A stretch of 64,000 nt of DNA. Origin: CAYPTY01 sp964413935. Its GTDB lineage: Bacteria; Bacteroidota; Rhodothermia; Balneolales; Balneolaceae. The stretch spans positions 109,918 through 173,917 of the forward strand of contig CAYPTY010000003.1 in NCBI GenBank assembly GCA_964413935.1. The letters are read 5' to 3'. A program made the position numbers and the translations under genes. The notes under the pieces are model-generated. The model was given only the letters and a program-made list of their open reading frames with translations, was not told where the DNA came from and did not search any database. This document shows positions 1 through 8,095 of this stretch, piece by piece; within the stretch, counting starts at the first letter, position 1, and each line of letters opens with the position of its first letter.

Positions 1-960
1 TACCTCGTCGGCCGGTACCAGTACCTGCGCATGAGAACCATCCTCATTAAGCTCTACATTCAATACATTGGCCGGCTGCAGTGCCCGCTTAATGAATTCA
101 ATTTTATCCTCGGTGAAATTGATCACATCGATGTTTTCATTCTGAAGCTCGCGAACGATGGCATGGATACGAATTCCTTTCATACCCACGCAGGCACCAA
201 CCGGATCCACTCTTTCGTCATGAGAGAGTACTGCTACCTTGGAACGGTCACCCGGAGAGCGGGCAATGCGTACCAGTTCGATGATGCCATCAAAAACTTC
301 CGGAATTTCATTTTCAAAGAGGCGCTCCAGAAAGAGCTCAGAGGTTCTTGAAATAACCACTGTTGGATTACCATTACGCATGTGCACGCCAATCACAACC
401 GCACGGATAGTATCGCCTTTGCGATACCGGTCTTTATAAATCTGCTCATTTTTCGGCAGCAGCAGTTCCACGCCATTATGATTCACCAGAATGTCTTTAT
501 TGTGGCGCACCTGATACACATCCCCAAGGATGATTTCGCCGACACGATCGCTGTACTCTTCGTAGATATTGTCTTTCTCAATCTCACGGATGCGCTGAGC
601 CAACTGCTGACGCGCCATCATCACGGCACGGCGACCGAAATCCTCAATTGAAATCTCCTGTGCATACTCATCATAGAGCTCGAGATCCGGATCCAGTTTC
701 TGCGCTTCTTCCAGAGCAATCTCTGCCACCGGGTCGGTCAATTCCTCTGTAGGAACCACTTCCCTTACATGCAGCATCTGAATTTCACCACGGTCTGCAT
801 TCAGGATCACCTCAAAAGCATCGTCATTTTCATACTTCTTGCGGATCATGGTTCGAAATACATCTTCCAGGATGGACAGCAACAGATCGCGGTCTATACC
901 TTTATCTTTGGCAATTTCCGCGAAGGAGGAGATTATTTGTTTAGATAGATCGTTCTGCAT
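1..960 (-). CDS. nusA: Transcription termination/antitermination factor NusA (N-terminal part, runs off window)
   Basis: This reading frame is open from the ATG at 960 to the window edge, giving 320 codons with no stop, so the C-terminus is missing. The protein starts MQNDLSKQIISSFAEIAKDK, then shows the NusA N-terminal RNA polymerase-binding region, an S1 segment (VGEILGDVYQV-like, about residues 135-200) and the start of the KH region with the typical VDPVGACVGMKGIRI stretch near residue 255. NusA binds RNA polymerase and the nascent transcript and modulates pausing, hairpin-dependent termination and antitermination. It lies 10 bases downstream of rimP, the conserved rimP-nusA order, and is presumably cotranscribed from the promoter at 1485-1515. 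Identification is very secure; only the end is unseen. Confidence 0.96.
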   Translation of the reverse strand, partial: MQNDLSKQIISSFAEIAKDKGIDRDLLLSILEDVFRTMIRKKYENDDAFEVILNADRGEIQMLHVREVVPTEELTDPVAEIALEEAQKLDPDLELYDEYAQEISIEDFGRRAVMMARQQLAQRIREIEKDNIYEEYSDRVGEIILGDVYQVRHNKDILVNHNGVELLLPKNEQIYKDRYRKGDTIRAVVIGVHMRNGNPTVVISRTSELFLERLFENEIPEVFDGIIELVRIARSPGDRSKVAVLSHDERVDPVGACVGMKGIRIHAIVRELQNENIDVINFTEDKIEFIKRALQPANVLNVELNEDGSHAQVLVPADEV

Positions 961-970
961 CGGTTTACGT

Positions 971-1429
971 TTAAAATACCGGTAAAATTTTGGTTTCGAC
1001 GATGTCCGCAAAAGGGATTCTGAGCTGCTCGTTTTCTTTAATTTCGATTACGATAGCATCCTCTTCCACTTCTGAGATAATGCCTTCAGCGGTGTGATAC
1101 TCGTCCTTTTTGTATTTAACTCGGGCTTTCTTGCCTTTATTCTTCGGGTACTGCCGCTGGTCAACCAATGGCTTGCCCAAACCCGGCGATGATACATTAA
1201 GCCTGTAATTGCCGTCGAATAGCTCATGAGCATCAATCTGAAAAGATAATTCGTTACTCATTTCAGCATATTCATCAAGGTTCAGAAAACGATCTTCAGC
1301 ATCAATATATACCCAAACCACGGTCTCCTTACCGGATGGCTTAAGTTCTACATCCACTAAAATCAGTTCTTTATCATCCGCAAGGGATGAAGCCAGTTCC
1401 TTAATTTTTTCTATGGGGTCGTTCGACAT
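971..1429 (-). CDS. rimP: Ribosome maturation factor RimP
   Basis: The 152-residue protein beginning MSNDPIEKIKELASSLADDK fits RimP in length and in its two-part build: an N-terminal alpha/beta domain containing the DAHELFDGNYRLNVSSPGLG segment, the family's most conserved stretch, and a C-terminal SH3-like barrel (about residues 85-150). RimP binds the 30S subunit during 16S rRNA maturation. A longer frame reaches a GTG at 1462, but that codon sits inside the leader hairpin stem with the GGAGG touching it, so the ATG at 1429 is preferred. The gene is first in an operon with nusA. Confidence 0.93.
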   Translation of the reverse strand: MSNDPIEKIKELASSLADDKELILVDVELKPSGKETVVWVYIDAEDRFLNLDEYAEMSNELSFQIDAHELFDGNYRLNVSSPGLGKPLVDQRQYPKNKGKKARVKYKKDEYHTAEGIISEVEEDAIVIEIKENEQLRIPFADIVETKILPVF

Positions 1430-1446
1430 ACCTGAATCTATAAAAC

Positions 1447-1476
1447 AAAAAAAAGTGACCACCTCCCGGTGCTCAC
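1447..1476 (-). terminator. Terminator-like hairpin in the rimP-nusA leader (possible attenuator)
   Basis: Read on the minus strand, GTGAGCACC, loop GGGA and GGTGGTCAC form a 9-bp stem with one mismatch, followed directly by eight T. That is the form of an intrinsic terminator. It lies between the promoter at 1485-1515 and the rimP start at 1429, with no upstream minus-strand gene nearby to terminate, so it could attenuate the operon or block antisense transcripts from fbp. Confidence 0.6.
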
Positions 1477-1484
1477 TGAGTCAT

Positions 1485-1515
1485 CAAATATAAGCTGATT
1501 TGTCCTGAATTACAA
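1485..1515 (-). promoter_or_regulatory. Promoter of the rimP-nusA operon
   Basis: On the minus strand TTGTAA (1510-1515) is followed after 17 bases by TATATT (1487-1492). Extended by two bases the latter reads TATATTTG, a full match to the FCB-group -7 box TAnnTTTG, with a TTG 20 bases upstream. Transcription would start near 1479, placing the leader hairpin at the very 5' end of the message. Confidence 0.55.
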
Positions 1516-1650
1516 TGAAGCAGAAACCAATAGATTCCAACAGACTATGCCCGGCAGTTCACTTGAGGCTTAAATCAAATTTTTACGATTGAATTCCGGG
1601 GAATCTTTTATCATGTTGGTGCTGCTCAAATAAGAACTAATTATGTAATC

Positions 1651-4452
1651 ATGAAAATACTCCGCTCCCTCTTCATCTTCATACTGTTTGCCGGTTTTTC
1701 ACACAACTTGCTGGCACAGGTCCCTCCTTCTACCGCTGAAGTGATACAGGAAAGCATTCAGAAAAGAAATATGATGAGAGCCACTTCTCTCTTCAAAGAT
1801 CATCCTGTTCGCTCGGTTGGCCCCACTATAATGAGCGGTCGCGTCTCAGATATCGCAGTTGACCCGCGTGACAGCGACGTCTTCTATGTAGGCTATGCAT
1901 CCGGAGGGGTTTTTAAAACCACAAGCGGCGGTATCAGAATGGAGCCCGTTTTTGACCATGAGGGTGCTCTTGGTGTAGGCGACCTTGCCGTATCCAGAGC
2001 CAATCCCGATATAGTCTGGTTAGGAACCGGTGAAAATAACAGTTCCCGATCCACTTACGCGGGTAACGGAGTGTACCGTTCAGATGATGGGGGAAAAACC
2101 TGGGATTTCTCCGGACTTCTGAATACCCAGCATATTGGTCGCATTGTAACGCATCCTACCGATGAAAATACTGCCTGGGTAGCCTCTATCGGAGCCCTTT
2201 ATTCCCATAATGAGGAACGGGGTGTTTACAAAACTACCGATGGCGGTAAAACCTGGGAGAAGACTCTGTTTGTGAACGACAGTACCGGAGTCATTGATCT
2301 AGTGATTCATCCTGAAAACCCCAAAATACTCTGGGCGGCAAGCTGGGAGAGAGACCGGGAAGCCTGGGATTTTAAAGAAGGTGGTGAAGGCTCGGCAATC
2401 TGGAAATCAACGGATGGAGGTGTTAGCTGGAATAAACTGACTAACGGGCTCCCTGGCGGGGATTTTGTAGGCCGGATTGGCCTGGATATCAGCTTATCCA
2501 ATCCTGACATTCTCTACGCGGTGGTAGATAATCAGAAAGAAACCCGAGTAGAAAGAGAGCGGGGCGAAGGGCTTACCCTCAGTGACTTCATCGATATGTC
2601 CAAAAAGGAATTTCTGAATCTGGACGATGATAAATTAAACCGTTACATGCGGCAAAACCGTTTTCCGGCAATCTACACCGTTGAGTCTGTTAAAAATGAT
2701 GTACGGAACGACAAATATCCACCCCGGGCCCTGGCCGATTATGTAGGTGATGCCAATGCAGCCCTGTTTGATACCGATATTGAAGGTGCTGAAATCTATC
2801 GTTCAGATGATGGCGGCAACAGCTGGACAAAGGTCAATGAATACAAACTGGACGGGGTCTTTAATACCTATGGCTATTATTTCGGACAGATACGCGTTGA
2901 TCCGAATAACCCGGATGTAGTCTATATCTGGGGAGTACCCTTGCTGAAATCAACCGATGGGGGAAAAACCTGGTTCGAAATTGCCGAAAACGGGATCGGG
3001 GACGGACAAGGTGTGCATGTTGACCATCATGCCATGTGGATCAATCCGGATGATTCAGACCACATCCTGCTCGGTAACGACGGCGGTTTATATGAAAGTG
3101 AAGATGGAGGTGAAAACTTTATCGCGCACAATTCGGTAGCTGTTGGGCAGTTTTATGCGGTCAGCTACGATATGCAGGAGCCCTATAACATCTATGGTGG
3201 TTTGCAGGATAATGGCACCTTCTTTGGTTCTTCCAGATCCGTACCGGGGCAATCCAGAGAATGGGAGCGTTTATTCGGTGGCGACGGAATGCATGTGTAT
3301 CCGGATCCTACCGACCCAACCACTGTGTATGTGGGTTATCAGTACGGTAACTATTCAAGACTGGATACTGATGAGCGCAAAGCGACCCGAATTACCCCCT
3401 CTCATAAACTTGGGGAAGACCGCTATCGCTATAACTGGAATTCTCCCATTGCCATCAGCCATCACAACCCGGATATCATCTATTTTGGTTCTCAGCGACT
3501 GAACCGATCGCTGGATCGCGGCGATACCTGGGAAGCCATCAGCCCGGATCTGACCTATGATTTACCAAACGGAGACGTCCCCTACTCTACCCTTACCACC
3601 ATCGCTGAATCTCCACTGAAGTTTAATGTAATCTGGGTGGGTTCGGATGACGGCAGAGTGCACGTAACCAAAGACGGTGGTGCTTCCTGGATTGAGGTAA
3701 CCGAGGGACTACCTGAGCGTTTGTGGGTTTCTGAAGTGCATGCATCGGTGTATGATGTGGCCACAGCCTATGTTAGCCTGAACGGTTACCGGTATGATAA
3801 TTTCGAAACACACATCTACAAAACCACTGATTTTGGTCAAACCTGGACCTCCGTGAAGGGCGACCTCCCCAATGAAGTCACCAATGTAATCCTTCAGGAT
3901 CCCTTTGATGAAGACATCCTTTATGCCGGACTGGATCATGGTACTTATATGAGCTTTAACGACGGCAAAAACTGGCACTATCTCGTAAACATGCCCAATG
4001 TAGCTACCTACGACCTGGTAATTCACCCGCGTGAAAAAGACCTGATTGCGGGTACGCACGGTAGATCCATCTATGTGATGGACATTGAACATATCCACGC
4101 TGTAAAGGACAGACTGGATGAAACGGTTACTGCGATGAAACCCGAGAGTATTCGCTATTCCAATCGCTGGGGCTATCAGTCAGCTAAATATCGTGATCCA
4201 TTTATGCCATCTGTAGAACTGGTTTATTTTCTCAGTAAAGACGTTGATCAGGATGTGACTGTAACTGTCATCAACGAAGAGAATAAAAAAGTACATGAGT
4301 TTAAAATCTCCGGACATGAGGGTTTCAACAGATACGACTGGAATCTGGTTACAAAATCTGGGGATGAACCGGAATTCCTGCAAAAAGGTGATTATACCCT
4401 CACCTTCAAAGTGAATAAAGCAACGCATGAAGTTCCTTTCAGTATTAAGTAA
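1651..4452 (+). CDS. Secreted VPS10/sortilin-like BNR-repeat beta-propeller protein
   Basis: The 933-residue product has a clear signal peptide (MKILRSLFIFILFAGFSHNLLAQ) and many Asp-box/BNR repeats of the type SDDGGKTW, TTDGGKTW, STDGGVSW, SDDGGNSW, SEDGGENF and TKDGGASW across about residues 60-800, which build a large beta-propeller. The C-terminal 100 residues look like a small beta-sandwich. Proteins of this layout are usually annotated as glycosyl hydrolase or VPS10-domain proteins in Bacteroidota, but Asp-boxes are structural and no catalytic residues can be assigned. It acts outside the cytoplasm. No type IX sorting tail is present. Its 3' end overlaps the next gene by 26 bases, which suggests cotranscription. 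A binding or protease-like role is as plausible as glycosidase activity. Confidence 0.85.
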   Translation: MKILRSLFIFILFAGFSHNLLAQVPPSTAEVIQESIQKRNMMRATSLFKDHPVRSVGPTIMSGRVSDIAVDPRDSDVFYVGYASGGVFKTTSGGIRMEPVFDHEGALGVGDLAVSRANPDIVWLGTGENNSSRSTYAGNGVYRSDDGGKTWDFSGLLNTQHIGRIVTHPTDENTAWVASIGALYSHNEERGVYKTTDGGKTWEKTLFVNDSTGVIDLVIHPENPKILWAASWERDREAWDFKEGGEGSAIWKSTDGGVSWNKLTNGLPGGDFVGRIGLDISLSNPDILYAVVDNQKETRVERERGEGLTLSDFIDMSKKEFLNLDDDKLNRYMRQNRFPAIYTVESVKNDVRNDKYPPRALADYVGDANAALFDTDIEGAEIYRSDDGGNSWTKVNEYKLDGVFNTYGYYFGQIRVDPNNPDVVYIWGVPLLKSTDGGKTWFEIAENGIGDGQGVHVDHHAMWINPDDSDHILLGNDGGLYESEDGGENFIAHNSVAVGQFYAVSYDMQEPYNIYGGLQDNGTFFGSSRSVPGQSREWERLFGGDGMHVYPDPTDPTTVYVGYQYGNYSRLDTDERKATRITPSHKLGEDRYRYNWNSPIAISHHNPDIIYFGSQRLNRSLDRGDTWEAISPDLTYDLPNGDVPYSTLTTIAESPLKFNVIWVGSDDGRVHVTKDGGASWIEVTEGLPERLWVSEVHASVYDVATAYVSLNGYRYDNFETHIYKTTDFGQTWTSVKGDLPNEVTNVILQDPFDEDILYAGLDHGTYMSFNDGKNWHYLVNMPNVATYDLVIHPREKDLIAGTHGRSIYVMDIEHIHAVKDRLDETVTAMKPESIRYSNRWGYQSAKYRDPFMPSVELVYFLSKDVDQDVTVTVINEENKKVHEFKISGHEGFNRYDWNLVTKSGDEPEFLQKGDYTLTFKVNKATHEVPFSIK

Positions 4453-4927
4453 AACTACATTTCTCGTGATCATTGCCGCAGGATTAACCGCCTGCGGCAA
4501 ATCCGAGAAGGCCTCAACCGAACAACCCAAAGGTCGCCAGCTGCAGTATGAAGCCAGCATCGCCTTTATCAGTTCTGCCAGTGGAGATACGCTATCCAGC
4601 ATCGAGGCGGCCATAGCCGACGAGCAGGAAGAGCGCAATGCAGGACTTATGGATGTCCGAAGCTTACCCTCAGACAAAGGCATGATCTTTATCTTTGAGA
4701 ATGAAGGACCGCTGAGTTTCTGGATGGCCAACACCCCGCTGGCACTGGATATCCTCTTTGTGAATGCAGATAAGGAAATTGTTCGCATCCACCGGAATAC
4801 AACCCCCTTTTCCGAACAAAGCTATGTGAGCGGCAGAGAAGCGCTCTATGCGGTTGAAGTAAACGGTGGCTATACGGTGAATTACGACATCAATGAAGGA
4901 GACTTCATCGATCTGAAGATCGACTAA
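4427..4927 (+). CDS. DUF192 family lipoprotein
   Basis: The 166-residue protein begins with a lipoprotein signal peptide ending in a lipobox (LTAC, Cys about residue 23), so it is predicted to be membrane-anchored. Residues about 65-165 form a DUF192 domain, recognisable from the ERNAGLMDVRSLPSDKGMIF and FWMANTPLALDILFV stretches. The biochemical role of DUF192 is unknown. The start codon lies inside the end of the VPS10-like gene (26-base overlap) and the signal peptide is partly encoded there, so the two are probably translationally coupled. The stop overlaps the fbp stop on the other strand by four bases. Confidence 0.88.
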   Translation: MKFLSVLSKTTFLVIIAAGLTACGKSEKASTEQPKGRQLQYEASIAFISSASGDTLSSIEAAIADEQEERNAGLMDVRSLPSDKGMIFIFENEGPLSFWMANTPLALDILFVNADKEIVRIHRNTTPFSEQSYVSGREALYAVEVNGGYTVNYDINEGDFIDLKID

Positions 4928-5949
4928 ACAACCTCGTTCTCATACATCTTCAGGAATTCCATCGCTTTTTCCACGTTCTCCCGGGAACCGGCATAGAATG
5001 GGGTACGCTGATGGATGCTATTTGGCTGTTTTTCCAGGATTCTGCGGTTTCCGTCTGTAGCCAGTCCACCTGCCTGCTCAATCATGAATCCCAGCGGATT
5101 GCACTCATACATTAATCGTAACTTCCCTTCCGGATATCGTTTGCTCTTGGGATAAATAAATATCCCTCCCTTCATCAGGGTTCGGTGGATATCGGCAACC
5201 ATTGAGCCTATGTAGCGGGCTGAATAAGGCCGGTTCGTTTCCGTATCCTCATCCTGGCAATATTTGATGTACTTTTTGAGACCAGGATCCCAGGAGTTAT
5301 AGGACCCTTCATTGATGCTGTAAATGGAGCCATGTTCCGGCATCTCGATGCGGGATTCAGTCAGAATATACTCCCCAATGCTTGGGTCCAGGGTAAATAA
5401 GCTTACACCCAGTCCGGTTGTATAGGCCAGTGTTGTACTCGATCCATAGAGTACATAACCGGCAGCCACCTGTTTAACACCGGGTTGAAGGGCATCCTCT
5501 TCCCGGATGCTGTTCTCATAGCGGGATGGGCGCATATAAATGGAAAAGATAGACCCGATGGACACATTCACATCGATATTGGACGAACCATCCAGCGGGT
5601 CCATATACACAATATATTTTCCGCTGCTGCTCTTCAGATGAACAATGCCATCATTTTCTTCGGAGATCACCATGCAGGTCATATTTGAGCGTTCCAGGGC
5701 CGAAATCAGCTGCTGATCCGCAAACAGATCCAGCTTCATTACATTTTCCCCATGCACGTTTTCCGACCCGTCTTTTCCCAGGATATTGGTAATCCCGGCT
5801 TTGTTCACTTCTCTGGATATAATCTTGGATGCCAGACCGATGTCTCTGAGCAGCTGAGACAATTCACCGGTTGCAGCCGGAAAGCGATTTTGCGATTGAA
5901 TGATATATTCCTCAAGGGTTACCAGGCCTTTTTCCTTCTCCATCATCAT
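4924..5949 (-). CDS. fbp: Fructose-1,6-bisphosphatase, class 1
   Basis: This 341-residue cytosolic enzyme hydrolyses fructose 1,6-bisphosphate to fructose 6-phosphate, the committed step of gluconeogenesis. The metal-binding signature DPLDGSSNIDVNVSIGSIF is intact near residue 118, and the substrate-binding segments RYIGSMVADIHRTL and GGIFIYPKSKRYPEGKLRLM are present. Length is typical of class 1 enzymes. Translation could start at any of three consecutive ATG codons (5949, 5946, 5943). The gene stands alone, convergent with DUF192, and has a candidate promoter and LacI-like dyad just upstream. Confidence 0.95.
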   Translation of the reverse strand: MMMEKEKGLVTLEEYIIQSQNRFPAATGELSQLLRDIGLASKIISREVNKAGITNILGKDGSENVHGENVMKLDLFADQQLISALERSNMTCMVISEENDGIVHLKSSSGKYIVYMDPLDGSSNIDVNVSIGSIFSIYMRPSRYENSIREEDALQPGVKQVAAGYVLYGSSTTLAYTTGLGVSLFTLDPSIGEYILTESRIEMPEHGSIYSINEGSYNSWDPGLKKYIKYCQDEDTETNRPYSARYIGSMVADIHRTLMKGGIFIYPKSKRYPEGKLRLMYECNPLGFMIEQAGGLATDGNRRILEKQPNSIHQRTPFYAGSRENVEKAMEFLKMYENEVV

Positions 5950-5976
5950 CGTACTAAGTTAGTTTAGGCTTTTTGG

Positions 5977-5998
5977 AAGCGCTTTTCCTTAAAATATA
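5977..5998 (-). promoter_or_regulatory. Candidate fbp promoter -10 box with overlapping AAGCGCTT dyad
   Basis: On the minus strand a TATATT hexamer (5993-5998) precedes a perfect 8-bp palindrome AAGCGCTT (5977-5984), set in GGAAAAGCGCTTCC. The palindrome would lie just past the transcription start and resembles the core of LacI-family operators. The -35 hexamer is poor, so this is tentative. Confidence 0.3.
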
Positions 5999-6021
5999 GC
6001 GATGTTTCAATAAAATTAACT

Positions 6022-6612
6022 TTAATCTTCAAGAATCTTCAGGTAACTGTTTTCTGCCTTTTGTTTCAATTCTTCAAGAGTACCATCATTGCGAATAATG
6101 ATATCGGCCAGATGCTGAAGCTGTTCAAAATCGGGCTGAGCCTGCATGCGATCCATCACCGCTTTTTCCCCGCTTCTGTCACGTTTATTCACCCATTGTT
6201 TTCTCTTTTCCGCATTGGCCAGTAACAGGAGGATGCAGTCAAAACCTTCGGGTCGGCCATCATTCAGCAGAACGGCAGCTTCATAAGCAAAAACCGGTGT
6301 TTCTTTGGGCAGCTTAGCCATGTATTCAGCGGTTCTTTTCCGAAGTACCGGGTGTACAACACCGTTTAACTCCCCCACTCTGCCCTTTTCAAAGGCTTCC
6401 CGGATCAGATGTTCTTTATTCAGGCTACCGTCTGGGTGATAGGTTTCCTCTCCAAAGGTATCCTTAAGCTCCTGAATCAGGTCTTCATCGCTTACCATCA
6501 GTTCGCGGGCAAATGCATCAGCATTCAATACATGAGCACCCAGCTTCTTCCAGACCTGAACCAGCGTACTTTTCCCGCTGCCGATGCCCCCGGTGATTCC
6601 TACCCGGATCAT
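6022..6612 (-). CDS. coaE: Dephospho-CoA kinase
   Basis: The 196-residue protein opens with a P-loop (GITGGIGSGKST, residues 6-17) and continues with the CoaE pattern NADAFARELM and a LID-like region around VNKRDRSGEKAVMDRM. It phosphorylates the ribose 3'-hydroxyl of dephospho-CoA in the last step of coenzyme A synthesis. Its ATG overlaps the prfB stop by four bases (ATGA), indicating translational coupling. Length is normal. Confidence 0.95.
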   Translation of the reverse strand: MIRVGITGGIGSGKSTLVQVWKKLGAHVLNADAFARELMVSDEDLIQELKDTFGEETYHPDGSLNKEHLIREAFEKGRVGELNGVVHPVLRKRTAEYMAKLPKETPVFAYEAAVLLNDGRPEGFDCILLLLANAEKRKQWVNKRDRSGEKAVMDRMQAQPDFEQLQHLADIIIRNDGTLEELKQKAENSYLKILED

Positions 6613-7725
6613 TCTTCCCGTACTGAGGTCAGCATCAGATAGGACTTAATAAACTCATCCAGATCCCCATCCATTACCGCATCCACATTCGATGTTTCAT
6701 AGTTGGTACGATGGTCTTTAACCCGGCGGTCATCAAACACATAGGAACGGATTTGCGAACCCCACTCATTTTTACTTTTGGATCCTTCCAGACGGGCTTT
6801 TTCCGCTTCTTTGATTTCCTTTTCCAGTTCATAAATCCGCGATTTAAGCAGCATCATGGCTTTTTCGCGGTTCTGCAGCTGAGATCGCTCCTGCTGGCAT
6901 TCGGCTACCACACGGGACTCGGTTCCGTCAGAAAGCGTACCCTCCCAGATCAGCCGCACACCGGTTTCTACCTTGTTCACATTCTGTCCGCCGGCCCCAC
7001 TGGAGTGAAAACGCTGCAATTCGATGTCGCTTTCATTGATATCCAGTTCAATAGTATCATCGATAAGCGGGGCCACAAAGACCGAACAGAATGAGGTATG
7101 CCGACGGGCGTTGCTATCAAAAGGAGAAACCCGGACCAGCCGGTGAACGCCGCTTTCCGCTTTGAGAAAACCGTAGGCGTTTTCCCCCTTTACTTCGATG
7201 GTAGCGGATTTGAGTCCGGCTACATCACCGCTTTGGTAATCAACCGTAGATACTTTGAAGTCTGACTTTTCAGCCCAGCGCACATACATGCGGTAGAGCA
7301 TTTCAGCCCAGTCCTGGCTTTCTGTACCACCAGCTCCGGGATTGAACGTTACAATAGCATCGCGGTGGTCATCTTCATCATTGAGCATGTTACGAAGCTC
7401 AAGGTCTTCCACCCCTTTTTCCAGCTTAGCCACTTCAGCCTCCAGCTCGCTTTCCACCGATTCACCTTCTTCCTGAAACTCAAAGAAGACTTCAATGTTA
7501 TCCCGGATTTCATTCAGGTGATCCCAGCTTTCTACCAGCCCCTTTTCCAGGTCCAGTTTTTTCATTAGCTGCTGGGCCTCTGCAGGATTGTCCCAGAAAT
7601 CAGGAGCCTGTGTACGCTCCTGCAATTCAATTATCGTTACTTTTCGCTTGTCATAGTCAAAGATACCTCCTCAGAGCATCTACCCGCCCTGAAAGATCTT
7701 TGTACACATCAGTGATTAATGCCAT
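6609..7725 (-). CDS. prfB: Peptide chain release factor 2, made by programmed +1 frameshift
   Basis: RF2 recognises UGA and UAA stops and triggers peptide release. The main frame carries the SPF recognition motif (VRVSPFDSNARRHTSF) and the GGQ catalytic motif (HSSGAGGQNVNKVETGVR). The true start is an ATG at 7725: 22 codons (MALITDVYKDLSGRVDALRRYL) run to an in-frame TGA at 7657-7659, and a +1 shift at CTT joins them to DYDKRKVTIIELQER and the main frame, giving about 371 residues. A start at the GTG/ATG-like codon at 7625 would remove the conserved N-terminal helix and is not preferred. The gene is followed by coaE with a four-base overlap. Confidence 0.95.
7656..7671 (-). promoter_or_regulatory. 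RF2 programmed +1 frameshift site
   Basis: The minus strand reads AGGAGGTATCTTTGAC. It has the internal Shine-Dalgarno-like AGGAGG three bases before the CTT slip codon, then the UGA stop and a C, matching the classical bacterial prfB recoding signal almost base for base. Low RF2 leaves the UGA unread and favours the shift, an autoregulatory loop. Confidence 0.95.
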
Positions 7726-7748
7726 CTGTGATGATTAGTATTGAGTTT

Positions 7749-8006
7749 TTATTTACTGGCTCTGCCAATCAGAATACCAAGTGCGATTCCACCCAGCAAT
7801 GCGATACCTATTCCCTGTTCAGGATTGGCACGTACATAGCGCCGGGCATTCCGGTATTCATATTTTATTTCCCGCTGAAGGCGATCGCTCTCATAACTGA
7901 GCCGGTCGAGCAATGCATCAAAAGTATTTTCGATGCTTTCCGTGGCCTTCTCAGCTTCTTTTCCGATACTCTTCACAGTTTTTTCTATCTTTTTTGAGTC
8001 TGTCAT
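7749..8006 (-). CDS. DUF883/YqjD-like small membrane protein
   Basis: The 85-residue protein starting MTDSKKIEKTVKSIGKEAEK has a charged, helical N-terminal part (about 60 residues) and a C-terminal glycine-rich membrane helix (NPEQGIGIALLGGIALGILI) closing with a positively charged GRASK tail. This is the layout of the ElaB/YqjD/DUF883 family, whose E. coli members are inner-membrane ribosome-associated proteins of stationary phase; that role is not shown here. A longer frame begins at 8057, but the ATG at 8006 gives the better family-like N-terminus. It is divergent from btaA across an 89-base gap. Confidence 0.7.
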   Translation of the reverse strand: MTDSKKIEKTVKSIGKEAEKATESIENTFDALLDRLSYESDRLQREIKYEYRNARRYVRANPEQGIGIALLGGIALGILIGRASK

Positions 8007-8095
8007 GGCCGTAGGATTGATTAAAGTACATCTTAAATTACGTAAATTTTTAAACACATTTATGCGGTCAAATTGCCTCTAATAGTCTGCCTGCT

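Noticed and set aside
1430..1462. GTG at 1462 as the start of rimP
   Set aside because: The codon lies in the stem of the leader hairpin, the GGAGG touches it with no spacing, and the added residues MVTFFCFIDSG are not RimP-like.
1651..4452. VPS10-like protein as a glycosidase
   Set aside because: Asp-box repeats are structural and no catalytic residues of a known glycosidase family can be located.
4180..4788. 202-codon minus-strand frame across the VPS10-like/DUF192 boundary
   Set aside because: It is antisense to two supported genes and lacks any recognisable motif.
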